Below, in pieces: positions 1 through 7,663 of a stretch of DNA of 14,989 bases. The position numbers were made by a program, and so were the translations under genes. The stretch comes from DATGFK01 sp040007395 (GTDB lineage Bacteria; Chloroflexota; Anaerolineae; Aggregatilineales; UBA2796): positions 1 through 14,989 of the forward strand of contig JBDTVG010000113.1 of the NCBI GenBank assembly GCA_040007395.1, given 5' to 3'. Within the stretch, counting starts at the first letter, position 1, and each line of letters begins with the position of its first letter. The notes beneath the pieces were generated by a model. The model was given only the letters and a program-made list of their open reading frames with translations, searched no databases and was not told where the DNA came from.

Positions 1-1
1 G

Positions 2-166
2 ACTGCACAGGTCAAACAAGCATACAACTGCGAGATCGCGGGTGTGCTACCTTACTCCGAAGAGATGACTAGCTCTACAACTCCCGGCCTATTTGCGCTG
101 AATCATCCCGATCACGATATGGCACATCGCTTCAAGCAGGTCGCGCAAATACTAGACGCATCTTAA
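2..166 (+). CDS. MinD/ParA-like ATPase, C-terminal fragment
   Basis: Only the last 54 codons of this gene are in the window; the reading frame is already open at base 2 and ends at TAA 164-166. The fragment reads ...EIAGVLPYSEEM...GLFALNHPDHDMAHRFKQVAQILDAS. The pattern 'GVLPY-x-E-x(n)-GLF-x(4)-PDH-x(4)-FKQVA' is typical of the end of MinD/ParA-type P-loop ATPases, where it follows the switch regions and forms the last strand and helix. Such proteins bind ATP, dimerise on membrane or DNA and position other machinery. The nucleotide-binding motifs lie upstream of the window, so catalytic competence cannot be judged. The gene converges on the next one with an 11-base gap and no visible terminator. 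A CpaE/TadZ-like or Flp-type ATPase is an equally good reading. Confidence 0.55.
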   Translation, partial: TAQVKQAYNCEIAGVLPYSEEMTSSTTPGLFALNHPDHDMAHRFKQVAQILDAS

Positions 167-177
167 TCGGTTGTCGG

Positions 178-855
178 TCAATTATTGCCAGAAACGACTT
201 CAAGGGTGTAATTATTAGCAATACCCCCTAACAGGACGCTATATGTGCCATCGGCGGTAAATTTGTAATCAAAACTCTGTGAGGTTGGCTTGTTTCCATT
301 TTTAATATCGAGGGTTGTTTTTTTTAGCAGCTTACCATCTGTGTCATACAGACCAATCATCGGCAGACCATTTTTCGATGTTACTCTGATTGTTAGGGTT
401 TCGCCGCTTCTGCCGTTGTAAGTCCAGACAGCTTGTTGACCTAGAGGCAGTGTTCCGGTTTGCGGCTCACTTGATGAAATTTTCCCCTTAGTCTCAGCAT
501 TTTCTGGAAGCGTATCGGGAATATCTTCGAGGTTTGACAAGTTGCTTAAGCCGCTTTGAACGGTACTAGAGGCGGCCTGAAAAGTCGGGTCATGAACAAC
601 TGTGCCAATCGCTGGGCCAGCGGCGATTAGTACACCACTGGTTACGGCAACCAAACATATGCCACACAAGCATATTGCCCCCAGAATCGAACCTATGACA
701 ATAAACAGAATATTCGGCCCTTGTTTTTTGGGTTTCTGCGGATCGTAGAGGGGTGGCTCATAAAGTGGAGGGGGCGTACCGCTTCTTGTTTCGTCTGTAG
801 TAGACGGTAGTGGTGCAAAAATGTCATCATTATTTGAGTCTGGTTGGTTCGCCAT
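178..855 (-). CDS. Single-span membrane protein with C-terminal pre-peptidase-like domain
   Basis: 225 residues. Residues 1-46 are polar and Pro-rich, ending in basic KPKKQ. Residues 48-80 form one hydrophobic segment with three cysteines (ICLCGICL). A Ser/Asn-rich linker (90-130) leads to a domain at about 131-221. That domain has the layout of a bacterial pre-peptidase C-terminal (PPC) beta sandwich: 'GQQAVWTYNGRSGETLTI', then 'LYDTDGKLL', then 'DGTYSVLLGG...YTLEV'. Such domains sit outside the cell and are thought to aid secretion or surface binding. No enzyme domain accompanies it here, so the role is unknown. The ATG start is supported by AAAGGG 8 bases upstream. It lies downstream of the M23 peptidase gene on the same strand, but the 86-base gap with its own TATAAT suggests separate transcription. 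Confidence 0.6.
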   Translation of the reverse strand: MANQPDSNNDDIFAPLPSTTDETRSGTPPPLYEPPLYDPQKPKKQGPNILFIVIGSILGAICLCGICLVAVTSGVLIAAGPAIGTVVHDPTFQAASSTVQSGLSNLSNLEDIPDTLPENAETKGKISSSEPQTGTLPLGQQAVWTYNGRSGETLTIRVTSKNGLPMIGLYDTDGKLLKKTTLDIKNGNKPTSQSFDYKFTADGTYSVLLGGIANNYTLEVVSGNN

Positions 856-909
856 TCGATTAACCCTTTCGGCAAAATAGCACGCTAAAGATACGTAGAT
901 ATATGTGCC

Positions 910-915
910 ATTATA
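910..915 (-). promoter_or_regulatory. Candidate -10 box for the 178-855 gene
   Basis: The minus strand reads TATAAT here, a perfect -10 hexamer, about 55 bases upstream of the ATG at 855. The hexamer 17 bases further upstream (GAGGCG) does not resemble TTGACA; the spacer is largely a run of eight T. I call it a promoter candidate on the -10 alone. The T8 run (927-934) directly follows the peptidase gene's stop codon and could also weakly terminate it, though I see no strong stem in front of it. Confidence 0.35.
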
Positions 916-941
916 GTCAGGGTGAAAAAAAACGCCTCACT

Positions 942-1838
942 TCAACAAGTCGGCAGTTCCCGTGAGTCAAAGGTCAGCGGGTCAACGGGGACATCATCGA
1001 TACGGGTTTCGTAGTGAACATGCGGGCCGCTGCTGTTTCCGGTTGATCCGCTGTAGGAGATGATCTGTCCAGTAGTGACGTATTGGAATTGAACGACATT
1101 CAGCGTCGTGTTGTGACCATAATAGGTGATGTAGTGCTCATTTTGAATTACGACTAACCAACCATAGCCAATAGGACTCCACCCCGCGAAGACGACTTGA
1201 CCGCTGTGGGTTGCCCGAACAGACGTACCGAGATCGACCCCCAAATCGATGCCGCTGTGGTAATAGTGAAAGCGCTGCGTCAATACCCCTTCGACGGGTA
1301 AACCGTGTGGCGCACAATTCGACCCAATCCGGCTGGGATTGGGAGTCATATTCAGGCCATTCAGGATACCCATATCCTCAACATAGGCTTCTGTCGCGGG
1401 TTCTGAGGGCGTAGGTAATCCCGTTGGGAATGGGGTAAAGGTGACTGTCGGCAGTGGTGTAATGGTCGCGCTGGGTGTGACATAGGCGAGGGGCAGCGTA
1501 ATCGTTGGGGCAATCGTGGCAAGTTGTGGTCGTAGCGCTATTCCCGGCAGATAAGCTCCGATAGGCTGTATCCCGCCGGGTAACACAGCAAACGGTTTAT
1601 TGCCCGAATTTGACTCTATGGCTGGTATAATGGCAGGGTCAAGTGCGCCGTAGGGGGCGATGGGCGTGCCAAGTCGCGCTACCGCTGTGACACGCACATT
1701 CGCGGTAACGAACCCAGACGGCATCGTATTTTCGATAGCAAGTCGGCCTGTTACGATAAGCAGCAGACTTACGAGGACAAGGAGCGTCATCGCGATCATG
1801 ATCTGGATCACGGTGCGGCGACTCAATTTCAAAGGCAT
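942..1838 (-). CDS. M23 (LytM/DD-endopeptidase-type) membrane-anchored metallopeptidase
   Basis: 298 residues. Family M23 peptidases are zinc enzymes that cut peptide bridges in peptidoglycan; some members have lost activity and activate amidases instead. Here residues 9-30 form a membrane anchor (IQIMIAMTLLVLVSLLLIV) that places the rest outside. A Thr/Pro-rich spacer fills about 110-150. The M23 domain covers about 178-290. All expected residues are present: H194 and D198 (HSGID, zinc), H242 (YYGHN, catalytic), and H273/H275 in GPHVHYE (catalytic and zinc). Activity is therefore plausible. AGGT lies 5 bases before the ATG. Two cysteines (C175, C298) flank the domain and might pair; this is inference. 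The gene is divergent from the methyltransferase at 1924, with 85 bases between them. Confidence 0.85.
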   Translation of the reverse strand: MPLKLSRRTVIQIMIAMTLLVLVSLLLIVTGRLAIENTMPSGFVTANVRVTAVARLGTPIAPYGALDPAIIPAIESNSGNKPFAVLPGGIQPIGAYLPGIALRPQLATIAPTITLPLAYVTPSATITPLPTVTFTPFPTGLPTPSEPATEAYVEDMGILNGLNMTPNPSRIGSNCAPHGLPVEGVLTQRFHYYHSGIDLGVDLGTSVRATHSGQVVFAGWSPIGYGWLVVIQNEHYITYYGHNTTLNVVQFQYVTTGQIISYSGSTGNSSGPHVHYETRIDDVPVDPLTFDSRELPTC

Positions 1839-1923
1839 GATTACCTATGGTAGTTGAGGATATGCTGCACTTTACTACCGTCTGTGCTCAGATGCAATCT
1901 GGCGACACTGAGAATGCTAGCCT

Positions 1924-2736
1924 GTGAGACTCACTGACTCGATGCACCATGTTCGCCCCTTTGGGCAACCCACACGAGGTAAGACAGCCCTCAACCGTCT
2001 GCGTCAGATAGACACGTATATCGCCTTGGCTCTACCCGCTAGCCTGAGCCGTGGCACGCCATTGGTCGTCGATGTCGGATTTGGCGCATATGCTTGGACA
2101 ACGCTGGAAATGCGCGAACGCTGGTTGCGTATCAATCCAAAACTGCGGGTGATTGGTGTAGAGATCGATCCCGAACGGGTACAGGCTGCACTACCCTATG
2201 TTGCGCCGCCTGCTATCGACTTCAAATTGGGAGGCTTCAACCTTCTTGATCTAGTGGGTGCGGAACGGGTGAGACTTATCCGGTGTTATAATGTATTAAG
2301 GCAGTATGATGAGGCCGCTGTTGACGCAGCATTACAGACAATGGCTCTGGCACTTGAACCAGACGGCATTCTGATCGAGGGAACATCGACTCCAAGTGGG
2401 CGGTTGGTGGCTTTCGATCTTTATCGCAACAAGCACAACAAGCTGCAACATGTGGGACTCATCTTTGGGACGAACTTTCGCGTCCCAATAGAACCGCCAG
2501 ATTTCCAAGCTATTTTGCCCAAACGTCTGATCCACCATATGCGCGCTCCGCAACCGTTCGCTTTCTTCGCGGATTGGACTGCATCCTATGAACTAGCGCG
2601 TGGTCTGGGACATACTGGACAGCAGCAATGGATCGCGGCGGCGCGACTGCTAAAGATACGTTATCGCTACCCCATCGACACGCGATTACGTATACTGCGG
2701 CGGGGCTATCTCACGTTGTACACAACATTGCGATAA
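1924..2736 (+). CDS. Class I SAM-dependent methyltransferase-like protein
   Basis: 270 residues from GTG 1924. The Rossmann core is visible: motif I VVDVGFGAYAW (48-58), the acidic end of strand 2 in VIGVEIDPERV (76-86), and a post-motif strand LALEPDGILIEGTS (142-155). Motif I has GFGAYAW in place of the usual GxGxG, so the family assignment rests on the whole pattern. The N-terminal stretch RPFGQPTRGKTALNRLRQID is basic and may contact the substrate. The substrate is unknown. The start is uncertain: GTG 1924 and ATG 1942 are both in frame, and neither has a strong Shine-Dalgarno. It seems to be a single gene, with 184 bases to the next one. Confidence 0.6.
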   Translation: MRLTDSMHHVRPFGQPTRGKTALNRLRQIDTYIALALPASLSRGTPLVVDVGFGAYAWTTLEMRERWLRINPKLRVIGVEIDPERVQAALPYVAPPAIDFKLGGFNLLDLVGAERVRLIRCYNVLRQYDEAAVDAALQTMALALEPDGILIEGTSTPSGRLVAFDLYRNKHNKLQHVGLIFGTNFRVPIEPPDFQAILPKRLIHHMRAPQPFAFFADWTASYELARGLGHTGQQQWIAAARLLKIRYRYPIDTRLRILRRGYLTLYTTLR

Positions 2737-2935
2737 GGTGAAATGTCTACAGCAGTATGCGACAGTAGATGTCACATAAAGCGGCGATAATAGGCTACTG
2801 TGATTTCTGTTGATTCATTGTGATTATCCTAAGCACGAAGCGATGATATAACATAAAGCAATGCTGTAGGCAATGCAATAACGAGACAGACAAAAGACAC
2901 TGACACTGAACCCAAATTTTATGGAGCACTGTCCA

Positions 2936-3763
2936 ATGACAATTGATCAACTGCTGGATTGCCTACATACGGTACCCGCACCGGATAACATCGAAGAATG
3001 GTTGCGCTCAAACGCATTCCTCAGTACACCGCACGGGGCAATTGAGGCAAGCTATCAGCAGGCTATTTACGATTTGCTGACCGCTTTAGGTGTTCTTTCA
3101 GCACAAACGGGCGAGGCGACCTCGCCAATGGCCTACTACTTTGTGCAAAGCCTTGCCTGTACAATCCGCGACAACACGTTTAGTGCCGACTCGTGGCAGG
3201 GAGTCCCAGAGGATGATTGTCGGGGCGCGGGTGCTCGGTTGGTCCGGCTGTTGGAGGAAACACGCCTAACGTGTACGCCGGAGCCTACACCGCTGCGTAT
3301 CGTGCGTGCTTCAACGGCAGTGATCAAAGCGCAGCGAGGCGGGCAAGATGTTTACTTGATGCAGTACGACGCGAAAGCTCGGCAGTTCCAGCCCCTTGGT
3401 GGCAAGCAGGAATTGACCGATGCCAGCAGCGAAGCCGCACTCACCCGTGAACTGTGTGAAGAACTCGCCCTTGACGGTCTAATCGCAGGGCGCGACTTCG
3501 CTATTCACCCGTTAGCACTGAATGTTCGGGTAGATGAGATTTCCGCGAGTATTCAGGTGGTCACACGCTATTATCACAGCTTGTATCATCTGACCGATAT
3601 TCGCTTTCCATTGCACAATGACGAGATCACGCGTTGGTTAACGGGTGCGGAGATGACAGCAGGCCGCACCATCGACGGCTATGCAATTAGCTCCTTATTT
3701 GAGGATTACATTCCCGGTATGCTGCCATCACTTGACTATAGCCTGAAAACGTCCCTGCCCTGA
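2936..3763 (+). CDS. Nudix-domain protein with N-terminal helical extension
   Basis: 275 residues from ATG 2936. An in-frame ATG at 2921 would add five residues, but GGAG at 2923-2926 lies 9 bases before ATG 2936, while nothing resembling a ribosome binding site precedes 2921. The first about 115 residues are helical and unrecognised. The Nudix domain starts near RIVRASTAVIKAQRGGQDVYLMQ. Its box reads GGKQELTDASSEAALTREL followed by CEELAL. RE..EE, which bind the metal, are intact. The spacing from Gly to Arg is one residue longer than classical G-x5-E-x7-RE, with Asp-Ala-Ser at the insertion, as in some pyrophosphatase subgroups. Nudix enzymes split nucleoside diphosphates linked to another moiety; the substrate is unknown. 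Confidence 0.65.
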   Translation: MTIDQLLDCLHTVPAPDNIEEWLRSNAFLSTPHGAIEASYQQAIYDLLTALGVLSAQTGEATSPMAYYFVQSLACTIRDNTFSADSWQGVPEDDCRGAGARLVRLLEETRLTCTPEPTPLRIVRASTAVIKAQRGGQDVYLMQYDAKARQFQPLGGKQELTDASSEAALTRELCEELALDGLIAGRDFAIHPLALNVRVDEISASIQVVTRYYHSLYHLTDIRFPLHNDEITRWLTGAEMTAGRTIDGYAISSLFEDYIPGMLPSLDYSLKTSLP

Positions 3764-4092
3764 TACGCAGTAGTCCTTATCTCGGCCCTCGGCTTTCAAG
3801 TGTGGGAATTATTGTGGTGGGCGGTATACGTTTTACAGACAACATCGTGCGAATAGCGCTGAGCTACAAGTTGGCATTCAGCCATAAGCTAGACAACACA
3901 TAGCAATTGGTGACTGCCGCTGATTTCATGGCTTGCTCGTCTGCTATATGTTGCCCCCATACTACCCCGATTCGATGTGTTCATGCATCACCCGATGGTA
4001 GGTTTGCTCCCTATCCCACTTTCCCCGTCCCAAACCGTGCCTCATTTACCCTTGTTTTGACCCGTTTGCGCTGCTACTTTGACGATACACAG

Positions 4093-4121
4093 TTGAAATT
4101 CTACCCATAAACTGTTAAAAT
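4093..4121 (+). promoter_or_regulatory. sigma70-type promoter of the queF-era operon
   Basis: TTGAAA (4093-4098), a 17-base spacer and TAAAAT (4116-4121) match the vegetative consensus at 5/6 positions each. The expected transcription start is near 4128, giving a leader of about 80 bases before queF. Confidence 0.6.
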
Positions 4122-4164
4122 TAACGCAGAAATTGAGAGCGAAACTATATTCAGAACAGAACGC

Positions 4165-4186
4165 ATCGCCTGTATAACATGGCGAT
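4165..4186 (+). other. Stem-loop in the queF leader
   Basis: ATCGCC (4165-4170) pairs with GGCGAT (4181-4186); TGT and ACA inside the loop can extend the stem past a bulged T. ATTTTGTT follows. It lies between the predicted transcription start and the ribosome binding site AGGTAG (4201-4206), so it could attenuate or stabilise the mRNA. It does not match the preQ1 class I aptamer consensus that I can recall. Confidence 0.4.
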
Positions 4187-4208
4187 ATTTTGTTCATAGC
4201 AGGTAGTA

Positions 4209-4631
4209 ATGACGACAAAAGAAGACCTAAAAGATCTCACCTTGCTCGGACAGGGCAAGACCACTCCACAGCGTAAGTTGGAGACATTCCCGAACCAGCA
4301 TCCACAGCGACGCTATACAGTTCGGCTAGAAACAAACGAGTTTACCGCGCTGTGCCCGATGACGGGCCAGCCCGATTTCGCCACGATTCGTGTGGAATAC
4401 ATACCCAACGAACGAATTGTCGAAAGCAAATCGTTCAAGCTGTATATCTGGTCATTTCGGGATCAGGGGATTTTCCACGAACATGTCACCAATGTGATTC
4501 TTGACGATCTGGTAGAAGCCCTTGATCCACATTGGTGCAAGATCACTGCTGATTTTGCACAACGCGGCGGGATCTCGATTATTGTGACCGCCGAACATAC
4601 CCGCCCCAACTCAAGCCGAGAGTCAAAATGA
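4209..4631 (+). CDS. queF: NADPH-dependent 7-cyano-7-deazaguanine reductase (preQ0 reductase), short type I form
   Basis: 140 residues, the usual length of the single-domain QueF. The enzyme reduces the nitrile of preQ0 to the amine of preQ1 with two NADPH, in the cytoplasmic pathway to queuosine in tRNA anticodons. Key residues are present: nucleophile C49 in TALCPMTGQPD, general acid D56, the QueF signature ESKSFKLY (72-79) and FHE with H90/E91. All four lie exactly six positions before the residues I recall for B. subtilis QueF (C55, D62, H96, E97). AGGTAG precedes the ATG. The TGA overlaps the ATG of era by four bases, so the two are likely coupled in translation. The other preQ0 genes (queC, queD, queE, folE) are not in the window. 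Confidence 0.95.
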   Translation: MTTKEDLKDLTLLGQGKTTPQRKLETFPNQHPQRRYTVRLETNEFTALCPMTGQPDFATIRVEYIPNERIVESKSFKLYIWSFRDQGIFHEHVTNVILDDLVEALDPHWCKITADFAQRGGISIIVTAEHTRPNSSRESK

Positions 4632-5587
4632 GCGTGATAATTCCCCAAGAGGACAGCGCACAGGAACACGATCAGGATCAGAAAACCCTCGCCCATAGCG
4701 GCTATGTTGCCGTGATTGGGCGACCCAATGTCGGCAAGTCCACGCTGATGAATCGGATTCTCGGTGAGAAGATCGCGATTGTTAGCCCCAAGCCGCAGAC
4801 AACTCGACTGCGCCAGTTGGGAATCTATACGCAAGACAATATACAAGTCATCTTTGTAGATACACCGGGTATTCACCAACCGGGACATAAACTGGGCGAA
4901 TTCATGGTTGAGGTAGCCCTTGAAGCACTGCGCGATGCTGACGTAATCTTGTTTGTGCTGGATCTCAGCCAACGGCCAACTGCGGAAGATAAGCGGGTAG
5001 CGGCGTTGCTCTCACAAGCGCAAAGTGGCGCACCCATTGTATTGGCGCTCAACAAGCTGGATCGGCTTTCGCCCGACAAAGTGTTGTCCAGTGTCGAAGC
5101 GTACCGGGCATTGGTTCCCGATGCTACCGACTGGACACCACTAAGTGCGACATTAGGCAATGGCGTGGACGACCTCTTGAAGCGCGTGATCGAACGGCTG
5201 CCTGCTGGGCCACTGTTCTTTCCTGAAGATCAGTTGAGCGATACCGCAATGCGCGATATTGCTGCTGAGATTATCCGTGAAAAAGTACTGCTCAACACTG
5301 AGCAGGAGATCCCCCATGCAGTAGCGGTAGAGTTGGAAGAATACAAAGAACGCAGCGATACACTGACTTACATCAGCGCCAATATCTATGTTGAACGCGA
5401 CTCGCAAAAAGGAATCTTGATCGGCAAAAACGGCGCGATGCTCAAAAAGATTAGCAGTGAAGCACGGGTTGATCTTGAAAAGCTGACGGATACTCAGGTC
5501 TATCTCGAACTATGGGTCAAAGTGCTCAAGAACTGGCGACAAGATGATGCACTGCTGCGTCGTTTAGGCTATCGCCTGAGCAAGTAG
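4628..5587 (+). CDS. era: GTPase Era
   Basis: 319 residues. Era is an essential GTPase that binds the 3' end of 16S rRNA and helps 30S maturation. The G domain shows G1 GRPNVGKST (31-39), the G2 Thr in KPQTTR (55-60), G3 DTPG (78-81), G4 NKLD (142-145) and G5 SAT (173-175). The C-terminal KH domain carries GILIGKNGAMLKKIS (262-276), the RNA-binding loop, and the protein ends with the usual WVKVLKNWRQDDALLRRLGY. An acidic tail of about 24 residues precedes the G domain and is longer than in E. coli Era. The start ATG lies in an ATGA overlap with the queF stop. Two other reading frames antisense to this gene are shadows. Confidence 0.97.
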   Translation: MSVIIPQEDSAQEHDQDQKTLAHSGYVAVIGRPNVGKSTLMNRILGEKIAIVSPKPQTTRLRQLGIYTQDNIQVIFVDTPGIHQPGHKLGEFMVEVALEALRDADVILFVLDLSQRPTAEDKRVAALLSQAQSGAPIVLALNKLDRLSPDKVLSSVEAYRALVPDATDWTPLSATLGNGVDDLLKRVIERLPAGPLFFPEDQLSDTAMRDIAAEIIREKVLLNTEQEIPHAVAVELEEYKERSDTLTYISANIYVERDSQKGILIGKNGAMLKKISSEARVDLEKLTDTQVYLELWVKVLKNWRQDDALLRRLGYRLSK

Positions 5588-5628
5588 CGTAAAGATTAAC
5601 TATGTAATTGTAAGAATAGGAGATGCGC

Positions 5629-6813
5629 GTGAGAACTCTGGATGAACAGCAGCGAGCAACGCTGCTAGACCGACTGTATCGGCGCATTGGCAAACTCGAT
5701 GACAACAACCTGATACAACTCGAAGCGATGACACGGGTTGCTGAGTCAGGTCAATCGATAGTGGTTGCCCCCGCTGCCACGCTCCCATCAAAATCAAAAC
5801 CAGCCTCCAAGCCTGAACCCAATCAGGTCAGTCGCCGCTACTTCCTGATGACACTGGTGGCCGGTGGACTGCTTACGGCAGGTATCGGTAGCGCAGCAGT
5901 CTTAGCGCTTGGCGATGAGGGGACGCGGCATTGGCTGGGCGAACAGGGCTGGCTGCCGACCGAAACCCTTCCGCCGCCAAGCGTTACTCCCGGCCCAACC
6001 CCAATCCCGACTCTGCCGGTTGAGGCACGGAATCAAATCGCCCAGTTGCAAAACCAACTGATTGCCTTAACCACCGAGCGTGACACTTTGAACCAGCAAC
6101 TTACTGGCACGACTCAACAATTGACCGCATTGCAGTCGTCGAATGACCACGCGCAAGGCTTGTTAGACCTCTATAATCAGCTTGAAAGCACCAATTTGGA
6201 TGAGATCGTCGCGGGGGCATTAGCGGCGCTTGGCATCCCCATTCTGGCGATTGAAACCGTGCGAACTGCCCTGAGTGCTGGGGTGGTGCTGGCAGTGCGT
6301 ATCCTTCAGTCTATCGAGGAACAAATGCCGTTGATCGCGGCTGGCATAGACTGGCTAAATGATCAAGTCGCGTTGCTGTCAACAAGTATCCAATCGTTGC
6401 AACAAGCCTTGCAAGTTTCTGCCAATACACCTGTGGCGAAAGCAGTAACAGATTTCATTTCCAGCGTACTTGATCTGCTGCCCTTTGGTATTGGGCAGGA
6501 CGTGAAGACTGCACTAAAAGCGATGGGTGAGGTTGTCGCCAAACTGCCAGATTTCCTTAACAATGTCAGCGTGAGACTGATCGGCCCGGCTCGCGCTTGG
6601 ATTGTATCAGGTGGCGAGGGTGGCCTGCATGACCTGCTGCTGCGGCCTATGCGCGAACAAGTGCTCTCGCCTGCACAACAGATGGTCGCCAATGCAGAAA
6701 ATCTCAATAGTGTCTATAATAGTCAGCTTGCGCAACCGGCACAAAATGCACTCGATCAACGTGCTAGGATTCGCATCGAAATTACGAAGAAAGCACAGGC
6801 ACTCCGAGGATGA
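5629..6813 (+). CDS. Membrane-anchored coiled-coil protein with twin-arginine-like signal; function unknown
   Basis: 394 residues from GTG 5629. The ATG at 5623 directly abuts AGGAG (5618-5622) with no spacer, whereas GTG 5629 sits 6 bases after it, so GTG is the better start. In GTG numbering: residues 1-45 polar; SRRYFLM (68-74), a twin-arginine-like motif; one hydrophobic segment (about 73-95, LVAGGLLTAGIGSAAVLAL); a Pro/Thr spacer (about 114-131); and a coiled coil rich in Gln and Leu (about 132-172). The rest (about 180-394) is predicted mostly helical and amphipathic. I recognise no enzyme motif. It follows era by 41 bases and its stop overlaps the start of the Nudix gene, so it is part of the operon. 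It may be an envelope scaffold exported by Tat or anchored by its N terminus; this is inference. Confidence 0.6.
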   Translation: MRTLDEQQRATLLDRLYRRIGKLDDNNLIQLEAMTRVAESGQSIVVAPAATLPSKSKPASKPEPNQVSRRYFLMTLVAGGLLTAGIGSAAVLALGDEGTRHWLGEQGWLPTETLPPPSVTPGPTPIPTLPVEARNQIAQLQNQLIALTTERDTLNQQLTGTTQQLTALQSSNDHAQGLLDLYNQLESTNLDEIVAGALAALGIPILAIETVRTALSAGVVLAVRILQSIEEQMPLIAAGIDWLNDQVALLSTSIQSLQQALQVSANTPVAKAVTDFISSVLDLLPFGIGQDVKTALKAMGEVVAKLPDFLNNVSVRLIGPARAWIVSGGEGGLHDLLLRPMREQVLSPAQQMVANAENLNSVYNSQLAQPAQNALDQRARIRIEITKKAQALRG

Positions 6814-7244
6814 CAGGGCCAGTTCGTATTCCCGCTGTGCGTGCTGTTGTGCTCCATCAGGGGCGTTTTCTGTTGGCACAGCATCACAACTATTGGCCCG
6901 ACACCATTGGTAAGTGGGGCCTGCCGGGAGGGCGCATCGAAGCCTCAGATGCGGATCTTCTGGCAGCCTTGCATCGTGAACTCCACGAAGAATTTGCCAT
7001 GACTGCGGAGATCATTGGGTTTGTGGCGATGTATATGTACCGTGACCGCGCCCACCAGATTTTTTTGGCGAAGCCGCATAGTGTAGACTTCACGCTCAAC
7101 ACCAATGAAATTCTGGGGACAGCATGGCTAACCCTAGATGAAGTGGCACAGTGGCACGCCAAAGGCTGGATGCACACAGGTTTTGAGTTACCCGCTATCC
7201 GAGCGAGTGTGGCCCGTTACCGTAAGTTTTTGGTTAATGAATAA
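6810..7244 (+). CDS. Nudix hydrolase
   Basis: 144 residues, a typical single-domain Nudix length. The fold begins with RIPAVRAVVLHQGRFLLAQH (6-25), and GKWGLPGGRIEASD (34-47) leads into LLAALHRELHEEFAM (50-64). The metal-binding R56-E57..E60-E61 are intact. As in the larger Nudix protein at 2936, the Gly-to-Arg spacing is one residue longer than the classical box, and the Gly after EE is Ala. The C-terminal half (WLTLDEVAQW) is the usual Nudix helix. It probably cleaves a nucleoside diphosphate derivative or an oxidised nucleotide; the substrate cannot be told. Its ATG overlaps the TGA of the previous gene (ATGA), so it is translated as the last gene of the queF-era operon. Confidence 0.85.
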   Translation: MTGPVRIPAVRAVVLHQGRFLLAQHHNYWPDTIGKWGLPGGRIEASDADLLAALHRELHEEFAMTAEIIGFVAMYMYRDRAHQIFLAKPHSVDFTLNTNEILGTAWLTLDEVAQWHAKGWMHTGFELPAIRASVARYRKFLVNE

Positions 7245-7358
7245 CTAGATGTGTTAGCTGCGCGAATCGGTACTAAAATAGTTTAATTATGATTGATTGT
7301 GAAAATTAGACGCTTTCCGCAACAAATCAGGTTTCATCGACGCGAAAGGATACTCACG

Positions 7359-7610
7359 ATGGATATTGAAGATAAACGGCGTATTGCTTTGCATCGGCTG
7401 TTAGTAGCCCTTGACCGTCTAGACAGTGATGAGATCAAGGTTTATTTCAAGAATCTGCAAGATGTTGCTAACTTTGCCCATAATACGTTACAAAGTGTTA
7501 TGAAAGATCTGGATATTGAGGCTTGGGATACGCTCATCAAAGATTATCATGATGATGCGAACGACAAAGATCCCGATCCCACTATTCGGATTCGACCAAT
7601 CAAATCGTAG
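7359..7610 (+). CDS. Small acidic helical protein, function unknown
   Basis: 83 residues (MDIEDKRRIALHRLLVALD...). The frame opens at TTG 7293, but AAAGGA (7345-7350) lies 8 bases before ATG 7359, and the translated stretch upstream is basic and unlike the rest, so I choose ATG 7359. Residues 1-60 are amphipathic helix-forming; the tail HDDANDKDPDPTIRIRP is Asp-rich. There is no cysteine and no membrane segment. It stands 114 bases after the Nudix gene and 53 bases before the zinc ribbon gene, on the same strand. I do not recognise the family. Confidence 0.55.
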   Translation: MDIEDKRRIALHRLLVALDRLDSDEIKVYFKNLQDVANFAHNTLQSVMKDLDIEAWDTLIKDYHDDANDKDPDPTIRIRPIKS

Positions 7611-7663
7611 TGTCATCATAACTGTACTGGTTGTGCAATTATTAGTCTCAGAGGGGAATTTCT

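Larger units (their letters stand above)
3764..4208 (+). other. 445-base intergenic region before queF
   Basis: I see no convincing gene in 3764-4092. A 67-codon open frame (3907-4110) has a TTG start, no ribosome binding site and low-complexity Pro/Cys-rich content, and is treated as chance. No tRNA or known structured RNA was recognised. The last 115 bases hold the queF promoter and leader, listed separately. Confidence 0.5.

Noticed and set aside
2762..2801. 7-bp inverted repeat ACAGTAG...CTACTGT after the first methyltransferase gene
   Set aside because: A 26-base loop and no T run make a terminator unlikely; arms this short often occur by chance.
3907..4110. 67-codon ORF between the Nudix gene and queF
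   Set aside because: TTG start without ribosome binding site, composition unlike the neighbouring genes, and it runs into the queF promoter.
4128..4208. preQ1 class I riboswitch upstream of queF
   Set aside because: I could not find the A-rich pseudoknot tail or the loop pattern expected for the aptamer; only a simple hairpin is visible.
4463..4972. Long minus-strand frame across queF and era
   Set aside because: Antisense shadow of two well supported genes, with no family resemblance.
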